In this document: positions 36,745-50,000 of the stretch, piece by piece
Layout: each line of letters starts with the position of its first letter
How positions within the stretch are numbered: position 1 is the first letter of the stretch
Notes under the pieces: model-generated
The model's database searches: none
Told to the model about the DNA's origin: nothing
Seen by the model: the letters and a program-made list of their open reading frames with translations, nothing else
Made by a program: the position numbers and the translations under genes
DNA from: Streptococcus mitis subsp. hohhotensis
GTDB lineage: Bacteria > Bacillota > Bacilli > Lactobacillales > Streptococcaceae
Direction: 5' to 3'
Assembly (NCBI RefSeq): GCF_000722775.1
Contig: NZ_JPFZ01000011.1
Span: forward strand, 1-64,000
Length of the DNA stretch: 64,000 nucleotides

Positions 36745-37377
36745 CTAAAACTCCTCATGCCCCACCAAATGATGCTGGAAGGCATAGACTGCAGCCTGGG
36801 TACGATCGCTGACTTCAAGTTTGGCAAGAATGTTGGACACGTGGGTCTTGACCGTCTTGAGAGAGATAAAAAGTTCGTCGGCGATGCGCTGATTTTCATA
36901 GCCCTTGGCGATGAGTTGGAGCACATCTCGCTCACGCGCAGTCAGGTCCTCATGTAGTTCTATGTGATTGCGATGGTATTCGACCTTCTTGCTGACCTCT
37001 TGTTCAATAGCCAACTCGCCAGCAGCCACCTTACGGACGGCATGGAGCAGTTCGTCTGCACTAGAAGTCTTGAGCATATAGCCTTTGGCACCAGCATTCA
37101 AAACCGGCATGATTTTTTCATTGTCCAAGTAAGAAGTCACAATCAAAATCTTGGCTTCAGGCCATTCTTTGAGGATGGCCAAAGTCGCGTCAATTCCATT
37201 CATTTCAGGCATGACGATATCCATGACAATAACATCTGGACGCAATTTCAAGGCTAAGTCAATACCTTGAGACCCATTTGCAGCCTCACCCACAACTTCT
37301 ACATCATCTTGGAGGTCAAAGTAGCTTTTCAAGCCCAATCGGACCATTTCATGGTCATCTACTAGTAAAATTTTCAT
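36745..37377 (-). CDS. liaR: Response regulator LiaR
   Basis: 210 residues, NarL/FixJ type. The receiver domain has the phosphoacceptor Asp53 in VIVMDIVMPEMNG with DDHE near the N-terminus. The C-terminal LuxR-type helix-turn-helix includes LTARERDVLQLIAKGYENQRIADELFI. It is activated by LiaS on lipid II and envelope stress. Order liaF-liaS-liaR (minus strand), with 13 bp after liaS. Confidence 0.94.
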   Translation of the reverse strand: MKILLVDDHEMVRLGLKSYFDLQDDVEVVGEAANGSQGIDLALKLRPDVIVMDIVMPEMNGIDATLAILKEWPEAKILIVTSYLDNEKIMPVLNAGAKGYMLKTSSADELLHAVRKVAAGELAIEQEVSKKVEYHRNHIELHEDLTARERDVLQLIAKGYENQRIADELFISLKTVKTHVSNILAKLEVSDRTQAAVYAFQHHLVGHEEF

Positions 37378-37390
37378 CTTTACTCCTTTA

Positions 37391-38386
37391 TCATTCCTTA
37401 TCTAGGAGGGGAATACGGATATCAACTGCCAGCCCTTGCTTGGGAGCTGTCAATAACTGAACCGTCCCTGCCATATCTTCAACCCGCTCCTTGATATTGC
37501 GTAGTCCATAACTCAAGTCATCTAAACTCCCTAACTGAAAACCAATTCCATTGTCCACCACCTTCAGTTGCAATTCAACATCCGTCTGATAGAGGTAGAC
37601 ATCCAGACAAGATGCCTGGGCATGGCGGAGGGTATTGCTGATTAACTCTTGCAGGATACGGAAGATATGCTCCTCGATTTTCTTGGGCAATTTCGTCACA
37701 TTTTGCTTGAAACTAACCTTGAGATCACTCTTGTCCTCAAGCTCTTTTAGGAGAATTTGGATTCCTTCAACCAGACTCTTCTGCTCCAGCTCAACCGGTC
37801 GCAAATGCAAGAGCAAGACCCGCAAATCCTTCTGGGCTGTTTCTAAAATAGCTGTGACACTCTGCAACTGGGTCTGCATCTTTTCTCTATCCAATTTCAA
37901 AGCCTGCTGGCTGACACCTGACAAAATCATGTGGGCCGCAAACAACTCCTGACTGACTGTATCGTGCAAATCCCGAGCAATCCGCTTCCGTTCTTTCTCG
38001 ATGATTTCCTCTTCCTGAGCAAGACTGTGATTTTCAGCTTTTTGAAGAGCTTCTGTCAAAAGATTAAGTTTACCTGACAAGGACTTGAAACTGGCATCCA
38101 AATCTGGATCTGCAACCTGAACCACTTCTTGTCCTGCTAATAAACGCTTGAGATTAGCCTGCATTTTTCTTAGAGAAAGCTCTTCAACACCTCTCCAAAA
38201 TAAGGCTAAGAGACAGGTCATGGACATGCTGAACACCAACAACAAAAAGACAAATTTTTCTGTTTTTTCGACATCGTGCAGGAAAATAGACCAGCCAAAG
38301 TCAAGCATTTCCAACAAGCTGTGGGAGAAAAATAAGACAAACAGGAAAGAGGTAATGGCAATGATTACATAAGCTTGTTTTTTCAT
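37391..38386 (-). CDS. liaS: Sensor histidine kinase LiaS
   Basis: 331 residues. Two N-terminal membrane helices enclose a very short outer loop, the intramembrane-sensing layout. The phosphorylated His141 is in ERKRIARDLHDTVSQELFAAHM (HisKA_3 class), and the ATPase domain has ELISNTLRHAQAS and DNGIGF. Its start overlaps liaF's stop by 4 bp. Confidence 0.94.
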   Translation of the reverse strand: MKKQAYVIIAITSFLFVLFFSHSLLEMLDFGWSIFLHDVEKTEKFVFLLLVFSMSMTCLLALFWRGVEELSLRKMQANLKRLLAGQEVVQVADPDLDASFKSLSGKLNLLTEALQKAENHSLAQEEEIIEKERKRIARDLHDTVSQELFAAHMILSGVSQQALKLDREKMQTQLQSVTAILETAQKDLRVLLLHLRPVELEQKSLVEGIQILLKELEDKSDLKVSFKQNVTKLPKKIEEHIFRILQELISNTLRHAQASCLDVYLYQTDVELQLKVVDNGIGFQLGSLDDLSYGLRNIKERVEDMAGTVQLLTAPKQGLAVDIRIPLLDKE

Positions 38387-39081
38387 CCTCTAACCACCTC
38401 AACATCGCCAATCATAGTGGTCAAGAAAATCTTGACACTCTTGTTACTCTTGAGATAATCTTTCGTTTCCTGATGATAGTGTTCATTGCGGAGGGCTCGC
38501 TTGGGCTGGTTGAAAAAAGTCAAATCACCATAGAGACAGTTAACGCTGAGACTGACTTCCACATCTACAGGTACAATGATTTTGGTCGTTCCTACCATCT
38601 TTCTGAGAATAATGACATTGTCATGATTGGTTAGGATGACCCTCTCCAGATGAATAGTGTCCTTGCCCATGAGACGAAAGAGATTGATATCATCAAACTG
38701 GCAAGTTTGGTAGCTTGAAAAATGATGGAGATTTCCAAACCAACGATTTTTCTCCTTCTTAACCGTTACCACCTCTTCAAACACCAAATTTGTCTGCTCT
38801 TTTTCCTGGTTCATCATTGGATAAAGAAGAAAGAGGCTATAGATAACCGCAACAAAAATAGCTAGAATCACAAAAGGATTGAGCATGACGATGAAAAAGA
38901 AGAGAATGGTTGCCACCACTAAAAGAAGATTATTGCCCTCTTTACCAGTGTAATAGCGAATCAAAAGCAAAAAGAGGAATAAAATCAGCAGAAAACGCGA
39001 AAAATGCTCTGATACCATCAAAATCAGAGCTCCTGTCAAAAGACAGGCTTCGATAAATAAAAAGATTTTAAATTTTCTCAT
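38383..39081 (-). CDS. liaF: Cell envelope stress regulator LiaF
   Basis: 232 residues from ATG 39081 (two codons after an alternative ATG at 39087; the ribosome site fits either). The N-terminal third has four hydrophobic helices. The C-terminal domain (DTIHLERVILTNHDNVIILRK, then KIIVPVDVEVSLSVNCLYGDL) is of the LiaF type. LiaF keeps LiaS inactive without stress. It is the first gene of the operon, with an extended -10 (TGATAAAAT) just upstream. Confidence 0.9.
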   Translation of the reverse strand: MRKFKIFLFIEACLLTGALILMVSEHFSRFLLILFLFLLLIRYYTGKEGNNLLLVVATILFFFIVMLNPFVILAIFVAVIYSLFLLYPMMNQEKEQTNLVFEEVVTVKKEKNRWFGNLHHFSSYQTCQFDDINLFRLMGKDTIHLERVILTNHDNVIILRKMVGTTKIIVPVDVEVSLSVNCLYGDLTFFNQPKRALRNEHYHQETKDYLKSNKSVKIFLTTMIGDVEVVRG

Positions 39082-39142
39082 ACACATATCCTCTACCTTC
39101 TATTTTATCACAATTCAAAAAAGTCACCTCGGTCTGAAGATG

Positions 39143-41145
<2,003 letters not shown>

Positions 41146-41159
<14 letters not shown>

Positions 41160-42098
41160 CTTGACTCAAATCCTTTGTTTTTGACACAATCAAGCGATAA
41201 CGTTGACCGAAGATTTCAGATAAATGCTCCAAGTCTTTCTCTTGACAGAGGACTTTGACATTGGGACCAGCATCCATGGTAAAGTAGCAGGCTTCCCCTT
41301 GTCTACGAAGCTGGCGGACAAAGTCCATGGCTTCATAGCTTGCATCCGTCAGATAAGAAAAGGCTGGTGATGCTGTTTTGGTCGTAGCGTGCATAGCCAG
41401 GGCATTTTTTTCAGTCAATTCCCCAACCTTGGTAAAGTCATTTTCCTTGAGATAAACCAGCATATCCTGATAATCCTTCTCAGACTGACTCACCCAGTCA
41501 TCAAAGGTCGTCGAGGTTTCCACACAAAGTTTCATCCCGTCACGGCTAGAGATTGGTTTTTTCTTATCCTCTAGCACCAACATAATCATAGCTAGTTTCA
41601 AGTCTGTCTCTACAGGGTAAATTTCTCCGCTATCCTTGTCCCAAGCACCTAGTGGTCCATAAAAACTCCGAGAGGAAGAGCCTGAGGCAAACTTAGCCTC
41701 CTGTGCCAACTGGCTCCGAGTCAATCCAAGCTTGAAATAAGCATTACAAGCCTTGACCAAGGCAGACAAACCACTAGAACTTGATGACAAGCCCGCTGCC
41801 GTAGGCATATTATTTTGAGTATCAATTCGAACAAAGCCCTCACCAGCTGGACGGTAACGATCAATAATCTTGCTCATCTTGACATGCTCCGCCTCACTCT
41901 GTAGCTGACCATTGATGTAAAAAACATCAGCAGTCGCATCCGTCGGTAGAGGCGACAGGGCCGTCTCTGTGTACATGTTTTCCAAAGTCAGAGAGATGCT
42001 GCTAGTAGCAGGCACCATCTCTTTTTCTTTTTCTTTCCCCAATATTTGATAATAGCAATATTTGCGTAAGAACGTACTGTTACAGGCTCTCTATCCAT
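41146..42098 (-). pseudogene. mvaD: Diphosphomevalonate decarboxylase mvaD, apparent one-base frameshift near the N-terminus
   Basis: The natural ATG at 42098 overlaps the mvaK1 end and opens MDREPVTVRSYANIAIIKYWGKK, the expected start. In this frame translation leaves the family sequence at a purine tract (42023-42042) and stops at 41988 after 36 codons. The remaining ~295 codons (EMVPATSSISLTLENMYTE, PTAAGLSSSSSGLSALVKA, FTMDAGPNVKVL) lie in the -1 frame, open to 41146. One missing A in a run of five (six expected) explains it. The enzyme decarboxylates diphosphomevalonate to IPP and is needed in pneumococci. It could be a sequencing error, a slippage-rescued gene or a real mutation. A TTG start at 42042 would lose the conserved N-terminal substrate-binding motif. 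Confidence 0.85.
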
Positions 42099-42958
42099 GT
42101 CTGAACAGCTCCTTTCTCTTCTAATCTTTCTGCTAGTTCTTGAGCTTGAGTCAAATTGGTTGCCAAGGCTATGATACAGCCTCCTAGCCCACCACCGCTC
42201 ATCTTGGCACCCAGAGCACCATGGCTAAGAGCCGTTTCAACTAGAGAATCCGCCTCAGGGCTACTAACACCAATTTCTTTTAGATGTAAATGCGCTTGAC
42301 TAAGGATTTGTCCCAGTCCTTCAGCATCTTTTCGTGAAATCGCTTCTTCTGCTTGCTGGGTCAATTCTCCCAGGGCATGCAAAAACGGCAGGGCATCCTT
42401 GCCCTTGTTTTGAACCACTTGAATGGCTTCACGAGTGTGACCATAGACGCCCGTATCTGCAATGACCAAATAGGCAGATAGATTCATCTCAAGCTCTGTA
42501 AATCCTACGTTCTTAATAAAGCGAATAGGCTGGTCACTGAGACAGGTCTTGGCATCCAAACCACTTGGATTCATATGAGCAATCATCTCCGCCCGATTGA
42601 CCAAGATTTCTAGTACATCATGAGGCAGTTCTGCCTGATAGTAGTCAAATACCGCACGAATAGCCGCTATGCTGATAGCAGCCGACGAACCCATTCCCCG
42701 TTTTTCAGGGATAGCCGAGTCAATCTCACAGCGAATGCAAGCCTCTTTGATATCTAAATACTCCAGCGAAGCATACACCGCCATGGACAAGGTATCCTCC
42801 TCATAGAGACGCCAAGGACTCGCTGCAGGAATCACCTTACAAGTCACCTCCACCTCTAAAAGAGGCAAGGAAATAGCAGGATAGCCGTAAACGACCGCAT
42901 GCTCCCCTATTAAAATAATCTTACTATGTGCCTGACCGACACCAACTTTTTTTGTCAT
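42080..42958 (-). CDS. mvaK1: Mevalonate kinase
   Basis: 292 residues, GHMP kinase. It phosphorylates mevalonate and is feedback-inhibited by diphosphomevalonate in pneumococci. GVGQAHSKIILIGEHAVVYGYPA opens it. The ATP loop is KRGMGSSAAISIAAI and the C-terminal motif GAKMSGGGLGGCII. It is the first gene of the operon, and its last codons encode the mvaD start. The -10 candidate TATAATAAAAT lies close to the preceding cbp terminator. Confidence 0.95.
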   Translation of the reverse strand: MTKKVGVGQAHSKIILIGEHAVVYGYPAISLPLLEVEVTCKVIPAASPWRLYEEDTLSMAVYASLEYLDIKEACIRCEIDSAIPEKRGMGSSAAISIAAIRAVFDYYQAELPHDVLEILVNRAEMIAHMNPSGLDAKTCLSDQPIRFIKNVGFTELEMNLSAYLVIADTGVYGHTREAIQVVQNKGKDALPFLHALGELTQQAEEAISRKDAEGLGQILSQAHLHLKEIGVSSPEADSLVETALSHGALGAKMSGGGLGGCIIALATNLTQAQELAERLEEKGAVQTWIESL

Positions 42959-43041
42959 TTTTCCCTTTTGCTAGACGAAAAAGCCGTCCCATTTTTCATA
43001 CAAGTATTTATTCTTTCCTATCTATTTTATTATATTTTCAC

Positions 43042-43073
43042 AAAAAAAGCGATTGTTTCCTTCACAATCGCCT
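43042..43073 (-). terminator. Terminator of the CbpF/CbpC-like gene
   Basis: Minus strand GCGATTGT, 7-nt loop, ACAATCGC then TTTTTTTG, right after the stop codon at 43080. Confidence 0.85.
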
Positions 43074-43079
43074 CTTTCA

Positions 43080-43889
43080 TTATTGAACCCATTCGCCATC
43101 ATCGTTGACGTAGTAGCCATCTACAGTGGTATTCACTGCTAAAGCACCTGAGCTATAAGCGTAGTACCATTTACTACCGACCTGGAACCAACCAGTTGTC
43201 ATAGCTCCTGATGAACGAAGATAATACCACTTGTTACCAAGGTATTGCCAACCTGTTTGCATGATGCCAGTTGTTGGATCTAAATAGTACCAAGTTGAGT
43301 TATCATTGGTCCAGCCACGCACTAGCTCCCCAACCGTTAAACTGTCGATACGAGCATCGAAATTACCATCCTTCTGTAAATAATACCAGTGTCCCTCGTC
43401 ATAAATCCAACCAGTTTTTAAAGTGTGATAGCTACGCTGATCTTCAAAATAATAGACTCGTTTCTCTGCTGGACTATTATATTGTTCCCCATGATGCTTG
43501 TTGACATTTGTAGCTGTTTTTGCTTCTAAAACTTGCTTACCAACAAATTCTTGTAGTACCCCATCTTGACCAAAGTAAAACCAATCTGGTCTAAAAGCAA
43601 TATCTTGCCTTATAGAAGAACCAATCGTAACCCCTTCGTGTGGTGCAGGTATATATTGCCAGCCGACAACCATCTCTCCAGATAAAGGATCAAAATAATA
43701 GTACTTACCATCAATCACTCGCCAGTAGGTTTCTTTGAGTTCCCCCTTCTTGTAGTAGGTTCTACCATTTTCTTGGACAAATTGCCAGCCTTCTGAATCA
43801 GCACCATCCGCCAATACTGCACTTGTTGCTAGCAAACCGAAGAAAAAGACTGCTAATGCGATTTGCATCAATTTTTTTACTATTTTCAT
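43080..43889 (-). CDS. Choline-binding protein, CbpF/CbpC/CbpJ-like
   Basis: 269 residues. The signal peptide (VKKLMQIALAVFFFGLLATSAVLA) and the first ~150 residues (EGWQFVQENGRTYYKKGELKE, RPDWFYFGQDGVLQEFVGKQ) closely match what I recall of CbpF. A modular choline-binding region follows (WYYLDPTTGIMQTGWQYLGN, WYYLRSSGAMTTGWFQVGSK), ending in NTTVDGYYVNDDGEW. CbpF-type proteins are all choline-binding modules and one modulates the LytC lysozyme. This version is about 70 residues shorter than the CbpF I recall, so it lacks some repeats. Wall-attached, no LPXTG. Confidence 0.88.
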   Translation of the reverse strand: MKIVKKLMQIALAVFFFGLLATSAVLADGADSEGWQFVQENGRTYYKKGELKETYWRVIDGKYYYFDPLSGEMVVGWQYIPAPHEGVTIGSSIRQDIAFRPDWFYFGQDGVLQEFVGKQVLEAKTATNVNKHHGEQYNSPAEKRVYYFEDQRSYHTLKTGWIYDEGHWYYLQKDGNFDARIDSLTVGELVRGWTNDNSTWYYLDPTTGIMQTGWQYLGNKWYYLRSSGAMTTGWFQVGSKWYYAYSSGALAVNTTVDGYYVNDDGEWVQ

Positions 43890-43991
43890 TAGAACTATCC
43901 TCCTGCAAGAATTATAGTAAAAATTAAATTGTATGTCAATATGACGGTTTTAAAATCATATAATAATGAACTAGCATTTGATTCACTAGTA

Positions 43992-44027
43992 AAATCTCCT
44001 AGCAGGCTTCCCTGCTAGGAGATTTTC
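43992..44027 (-). terminator. Terminator of the giant LPXTG gene
   Basis: A perfect 16-bp stem (AAAATCTCCTAGCAGG / CCTGCTAGGAGATTTT) with a 4-nt loop, 70 bp after the stop. It is symmetrical and probably bidirectional. Confidence 0.85.
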
Positions 44028-44097
44028 TTATGAGAGATACTTGTCTAAGCTTTGAAAATCAAACTTATCATCTGATGTTTATCAAACAATCTACCAA

Positions 44098-47000
44098 TTA
44101 AGCTTCTTCGTCTTCTTTACGACGACGGCCTGCAAGACCAAGACCAAGTAATGCACTTGCGGCAGCTGCTACCATAGCTACAGTAGAATCTGCTGTACCT
44201 GTATTTGGCAATTCTTTAGCTGCTTTACGCGCATTTACTTGTGCTGATGCTGTTTGACCAGCATTAGCTGCTGCTTGAGCAGTAGCTGGAGTTACATGAT
44301 CAGTTGATGGAGAAACTTTCGCCATGAAGTCTTCGATACGTTTAACCATTGCATCCACTTCTGCTTGACTTGCGTCTGCATTGGCAAATACTTTCTTAGC
44401 ATCTGCTAATAAGTCATTCGCTTCTTTTGCAGTTTCTGCATCAAGCTTAGCTGATTCTTTAATGATCAATTCATCTAATTGATGGATAGCACCTTCTAAC
44501 TTAGCTTTATTCACTTTTTCATCAGTGTTATTAGCTGCGTTATTGTCAGAAGTTCCTTTACCGTTACCACTGTTATTGCCTCCACCATTTGATGGTACAT
44601 ATGGACGTTGTTTAAAGATATCTTCAGCTGACTTAGTTAAGTCTGCTGCTGGAATCACTGCTGTGTTTCCTGCTGGTGTTGTCACTGTAGCGTTTCCTTT
44701 ATCGTCTACTACTACAGTCGCACCTGGATTTACAGCTTTAACTTTGTCTTTGATGGCTTTCTTCTCAGCATCTGTAAGTTTATCTGGGTTCGCTACCACA
44801 GTCTTATCTGCTGGTTTAACTACATCGTTACCTGCATTTGGCTTAGCTGCATCTTCTGATGACTTAGTTAAGTCTGCTGCTGGAATCACTGCTGTATTTC
44901 CTGCTGGTGTTGTCACTGTAGTGTTTCCTTTATCGTCTACTACTACAGTCGCACCTGGATTCACTGCTTTAACTTTGTCTTCGATGGCTTTCTTCTCAGC
45001 ACCTGTAAGTTTATCTGGGTTCACTACCACAGTCTTATCTGCTGGTTTAACTACATCGTTACCTGCATTTGGCTTAGCTGCGTCTTCTGATGACTTAGTT
45101 AAGTCTGCTGCTGGAATCACTGCTGTGTTTCCTGCTGGCGTTGTCACTGTAACGTTTCCTTTATCGTCTACTACTACAGTCGCACCTGGATTTACAGCTT
45201 TAACTTTGTCTTCGATGGCTTTCTTCTCAGCATCTGTAAGTTTATCTGGGTTCGCTACCACAGTCTTATCTGCTGGTTTAACCACATCGTTACCTGCATT
45301 TGGCTTAGCTGCATCTTCAGCTGACTTAGTTAAGTCTGCTGCTGGAATCACTGCTGTGTTTCCTGCTGGCGTTGTCACTGTAACGTTTCCTTTATCGTCT
45401 ACTACTACAGTCGCACCTGGATTTACAGCTTTAACTTTGTCTTCGATGGCTTTCTTCTCAGCATCTGTAAGTTTATCTGGGTTCGCTACCACAGTCTTAT
45501 CTGCTGGTTTAACCACATCGTTACCTGCATTATCTGATGATTTCTTAACTGTATCAGCTGATGGAATAACGGCTGTTGTACCATCTGGGTAAGTGACTGT
45601 TGTTGTACCATCTTGGCCAACTTTAACATCTGTTACTGTTGGGTTTGATTTCTTAACTTCATCTGCTACCTTAGCTTTGTCTGCTTCAGTCAAGTTGCTT
45701 GGATCTACAACTGGTGTTACCGCTGGATCCTTAACTGCATTATCTGATGATTTCTTAACTGCCTTATCTGCTGGGATAACTGCTGTTGTGCCATCTGGGT
45801 AAGTGACAGTTGTCGTACCATCTTGGCCAACTTTAACATCTGTTACTGTTGGGTTTGATTTCTTAACTTCGTCTGCTACCTTAGCTTTTTCTGCTTCAGT
45901 CAAGTTGCTTGGATCTACAACTGGTGTTACCGCTGGATCCTTAACTGCGTTATCTGATGATTTCTTAACTGTATCACCTGATGGAATAACGGCTGTGCTA
46001 CCATCTGGGAAGGTTACAGTTGTCGTACCATCTTGGCCAACTTTAACATCTGTTACTGTTGGGTTTGATTTCTTAACTTCGTCTGCTACCTTAGCTTTTT
46101 CTGCTTCAGTCAAGTTACTTGGATCTACAACTGGTGTTACCGCTGGTTTAGCTGGAGCTGTGGTATCCTTAGTTGCGGTTGCTGGAACACTTGGTTCTGA
46201 TACATTACCGGCTGGATCTGTTGCTTTCGCTGTTACGTCTCCTGCTGGAAGCTCTCTCGTTGGTGTGATTGTAGCTTTTCCGTTTTCGTCTGCTACGCCT
46301 TCACCAAGCTTGTGACCATCTTTATCAAATAGCTCAACTTTAGATCCTGGTTCTGCACTTACTTCAACTGGTGTCTTAGTTCCTGCTTTATCTGTTAGAT
46401 CTGTCTTAACTTCTGGTTTAGCTGGAGCTGTGGTATCCTTAGTTGCGGTTGCTGGAACACTTGGTTCTGACACATTTCCTGCTGGATCTGTTGCTTTCGC
46501 TGTTACGTCTCCTGCTGGAAGCTCTCTCGTTGGTGTGATTGTAGCTTTTCCGTTTTCGTCTGCTACGCCTTCACCAAGCTTGTGACCATCTTTATCAAAT
46601 AGCTCAACTTTAGATCCTGGTTCTGCACTTACTTCAACTGGTGTCTTAGTTCCTGCTTTATCTGTTAGATCTGTGTTGATTTCTGGTTTAGCTGGAGCTG
46701 TTGTATCTGCTGTTGCTTTTTCTGGTGTGCTTGGCTCTGACACATTGCCTGCTGGATCTGTTGCTTTCGCTGTTACGTCTCCTGCTGGAAGCTCTTTCGT
46801 TGGTGTGATTGTAGCTTTTCCGTTTTCGTCTGCTACGCCTTCACCAAGCTTGTTGCCGTCTTTATCGAACAACTCAACCTTAGATCCTGGTTCTGCACTT
46901 ACTTCAACTGGTGTCTTAGTTCCTGCTTTATCTGTTAGATCTGTCTTAACTTCTGGTTTAGCTGGAGCTGTGGTATCCTTAGTTGCGGTTGCTGGAACAC

Positions 47001-50000
47001 TTGGTTCTGACACATTTCCTGCTGGATCTGTTGCTTTCGCTGTTACGTCTCCTGCTGGAAGCTCTCTCGTTGGTGTGATTGTAGCTTTTCCGTTTTCGTC
47101 TGCTACGCCTTCACCAAGCTTGTTGCCGTCTTTATCGAACAACTCAACCTTAGATCCTGGTTCTGCTGTCACTTCAACTGGTGTCTTAGTTCCGGCTTTA
47201 TCTGTTAGATCTGTTTTGATTTCTGGTTTAGCTGGTGCTGTTGTATCTGCTGTTGCTTTTTCTGGTGTGCTTGGCTCTGACACATTGCCTGCTGGATCTG
47301 TTGCTTTCGCTGTTACATTACCGGCTGGAATATCTTTAGTTGGGGTAATAGTAGCTTTACCATTTTCATCAGCTGTACCTTCACCAATCTTGTTACCGTC
47401 TTTGTCGAACAACTCAACCTTAGATCCTGGTTCTGCTGTCACTTCAACTGGTGTCTTAGTTCCGGCTTTATCTGTTAGATCTGTTTCTACAACTGGTTTA
47501 GCTGGAGCTTCTGTATCTTTGGTTACAAATTCTGACAATGGTTTTTTATCTGTAGAACCATCTGTGTATGTTACTACAAGATTTCCTTTATTATCTTTTG
47601 TTACTGATTTAATCTTAGCATCTTTATCTGTAACTGGAGCATCTTTTGAGATATTTGCATCGTCGTTATCTTTCTTGTGCTCAAGTTGTAGTTTTTCTTT
47701 GATTTTAGCTAATTCTGCTTCTGTAACGTTAGCTGGATCTGCTACGGCAACTTTTTCTGTTGGAGCTTTGATATCGTACTTATCTGTTTGAGATTTAACA
47801 ACAAATTGAACGTATCCTGGTTTTTGTTGACGTACTGCATCGTCAGTCGAAGCATTGTAGTCTGCACCTGTCATTGATTTGATGTTTTCATTATCTTTAG
47901 CTTCAATGAAACTTGTCCATTGGTTTGGAGCTTTAAGATTTGTAACACCTGTCATCTTAATAGTTGCTGTTCTTTTATCTTTAGATACTGTTCCTTCTCC
48001 GTTTGTAACAGCACCATTATCAATCTTACCTACTGTAAATCCATACTGTGTAGCGTTATCATTTGTAACACCACCTGGTCCACGTAAGTACAAGTCTTTA
48101 ACTGTCGTTTCATCTTTACCTGTGAATGTTAGGTCAGTATTCTCACCAGTGTAAACATAGATTTGACGTTTGTCAGCATTTGAGTATGGAACTTCTACTG
48201 TTGGTGCTACTCCAACAAACTCTGATAATGGTCTTGTGTCTTTTGAACCGTCTGTGTATGTTACTACAAGATTTCCTTTAGCATCTTTTTCTATTGAAGC
48301 AATTTTAGAATTTTGATCTGCAACATCAGCATCTTTTGAGATATTCGCATCGTCATTAGACTTATTGTACTCAAGTTTTAATTTTGCTTTGATTGTATCG
48401 AACTCTTCATCTGTTACGTTAGCTGGATCTGCTACAGCTACTTTTTCAGTTGGTGCCTTAATATCGTACTTGTCTGTTTGAGATTTAACGATGAAGTTAA
48501 CATATCCTGGTTTTTGTTGACGTACTGCATCATCAGTTGTAGCATTGTAGTCTGCACCTGTCATAGATTTAGCATCATCACTATCTTTAGCTTCAATGAA
48601 ACTTGTCCATTGGTTTGGAGCTTTAAGAGTAGTTACACCAGTCATCTTGATCGTTGCTGTTCTTTTATCTTTAGATACTGTTCCTTCTCCGTTTGTAACA
48701 GCACCGTTATCAATCTTACCTACTGTAAATCCGTAGTCTGCAGCATTAACTCCTGTAACACCACCTGGTCCACGTAAGTATAAGTCTTTAACTGTCGTTT
48801 CATCTTTACCTGTGAATGTTAAATCTGTGTTTTCTCCTGTGTAAACATAGATTTGACGTTTGGCAGCATTTGAGTATGGAACTTCAACTGTTGGAGCTAC
48901 TACTGCAGTTTCTTTAGTTACAAATTCTGACAATGGTTTCTTATCTTGAGAACCATCTTTATAAGTAACTACTAAATCATTTCCTACCTTCTCGATAGTT
49001 TTTATTTTAGCATCCTTATCCTCAACATTTTTACCTTGGTCTTTTGCTAAGTTTGCATCATTATTAGTTTTAGAAAACTCAATTTTAAGTTTTTCTTTAA
49101 CTTTAGCAAATTCTGCATCTGTTACTGCAGATGGATTAGCTACTACTACTTTTTCAGTTTCTGCTGGTATTGTAATATCATATTTTTGAGTTTGTGGCTT
49201 AAGCATGACGCGGAATGAACCTGGATCAGTTGCATTTGAAGAACCTACTGCTCTATTTTCGATAGATGCTCCATCAGCATCAGTTGCAGTAGCATAACGC
49301 CATCCTAAAGCCATACCTTGTGGGTTCTCTCCTTTAGTTGCTGCATCTAAGGTTTCTTGTTTCAAACCATCTGTTGCTGCTGGAGTACCTCTATAAGTAA
49401 TCACCGCTGGATTTGTATCTGTTGCTGGTGTCTCAGCAGTAATTTTATTCGCTGTATATCCATATTGAGCGTTAATTTTATTTTCTTCACCTGCAACTGG
49501 TTTAAATGGTTGGTTTCCTCCACCGTTTACAGTAGCACTTGCAATTTTTCCACTATCATCTTTGAATTTGATATCGAATGAATTTTCTTCTCCACCATAT
49601 ACATAAACTTCTTTAGTAGCTTTATTTGAGTATGGAATTTCTACTGTTGGAGCTACTGCTGAAACTGCTGGAGCTGTTTTATTGACCAGATATGCTGCTG
49701 CAATCTTATCTGTTGATCCATCAGGATAAGTGATCGTAAGGTTTCCTTTTTCATCGACACTATATTGTGAATCTGCTGGAAGACTTGGATTAGCAGCTTT
49801 AACAGCGGCGATGACCTTGCTCTTGTCATCTCCACTAAGATTGTTAGAATCCGCAACATCTACTTTTTTACCTGCAACTGGTTCATATTTCTTAGCTGTC
49901 TCAAGAACATTTACTATAAGTGCTCTGTATATCGTTGTTGGTTTATCTCGATTCTTCGCATGAAAAACAACCTCAGTTGTTCCTGCTGGCTGGTCCATTG

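Noticed and set aside
44525-46315. Long plus-strand open frames (355, 69 and 170 codons) opposite the giant LPXTG gene, plus 46673-47791 (372 codons)
   Set aside because: They mirror the periodic repeats and codon bias of the sense gene, show the same 231/210/270-bp periods, lack ribosome sites and resemble no protein family.
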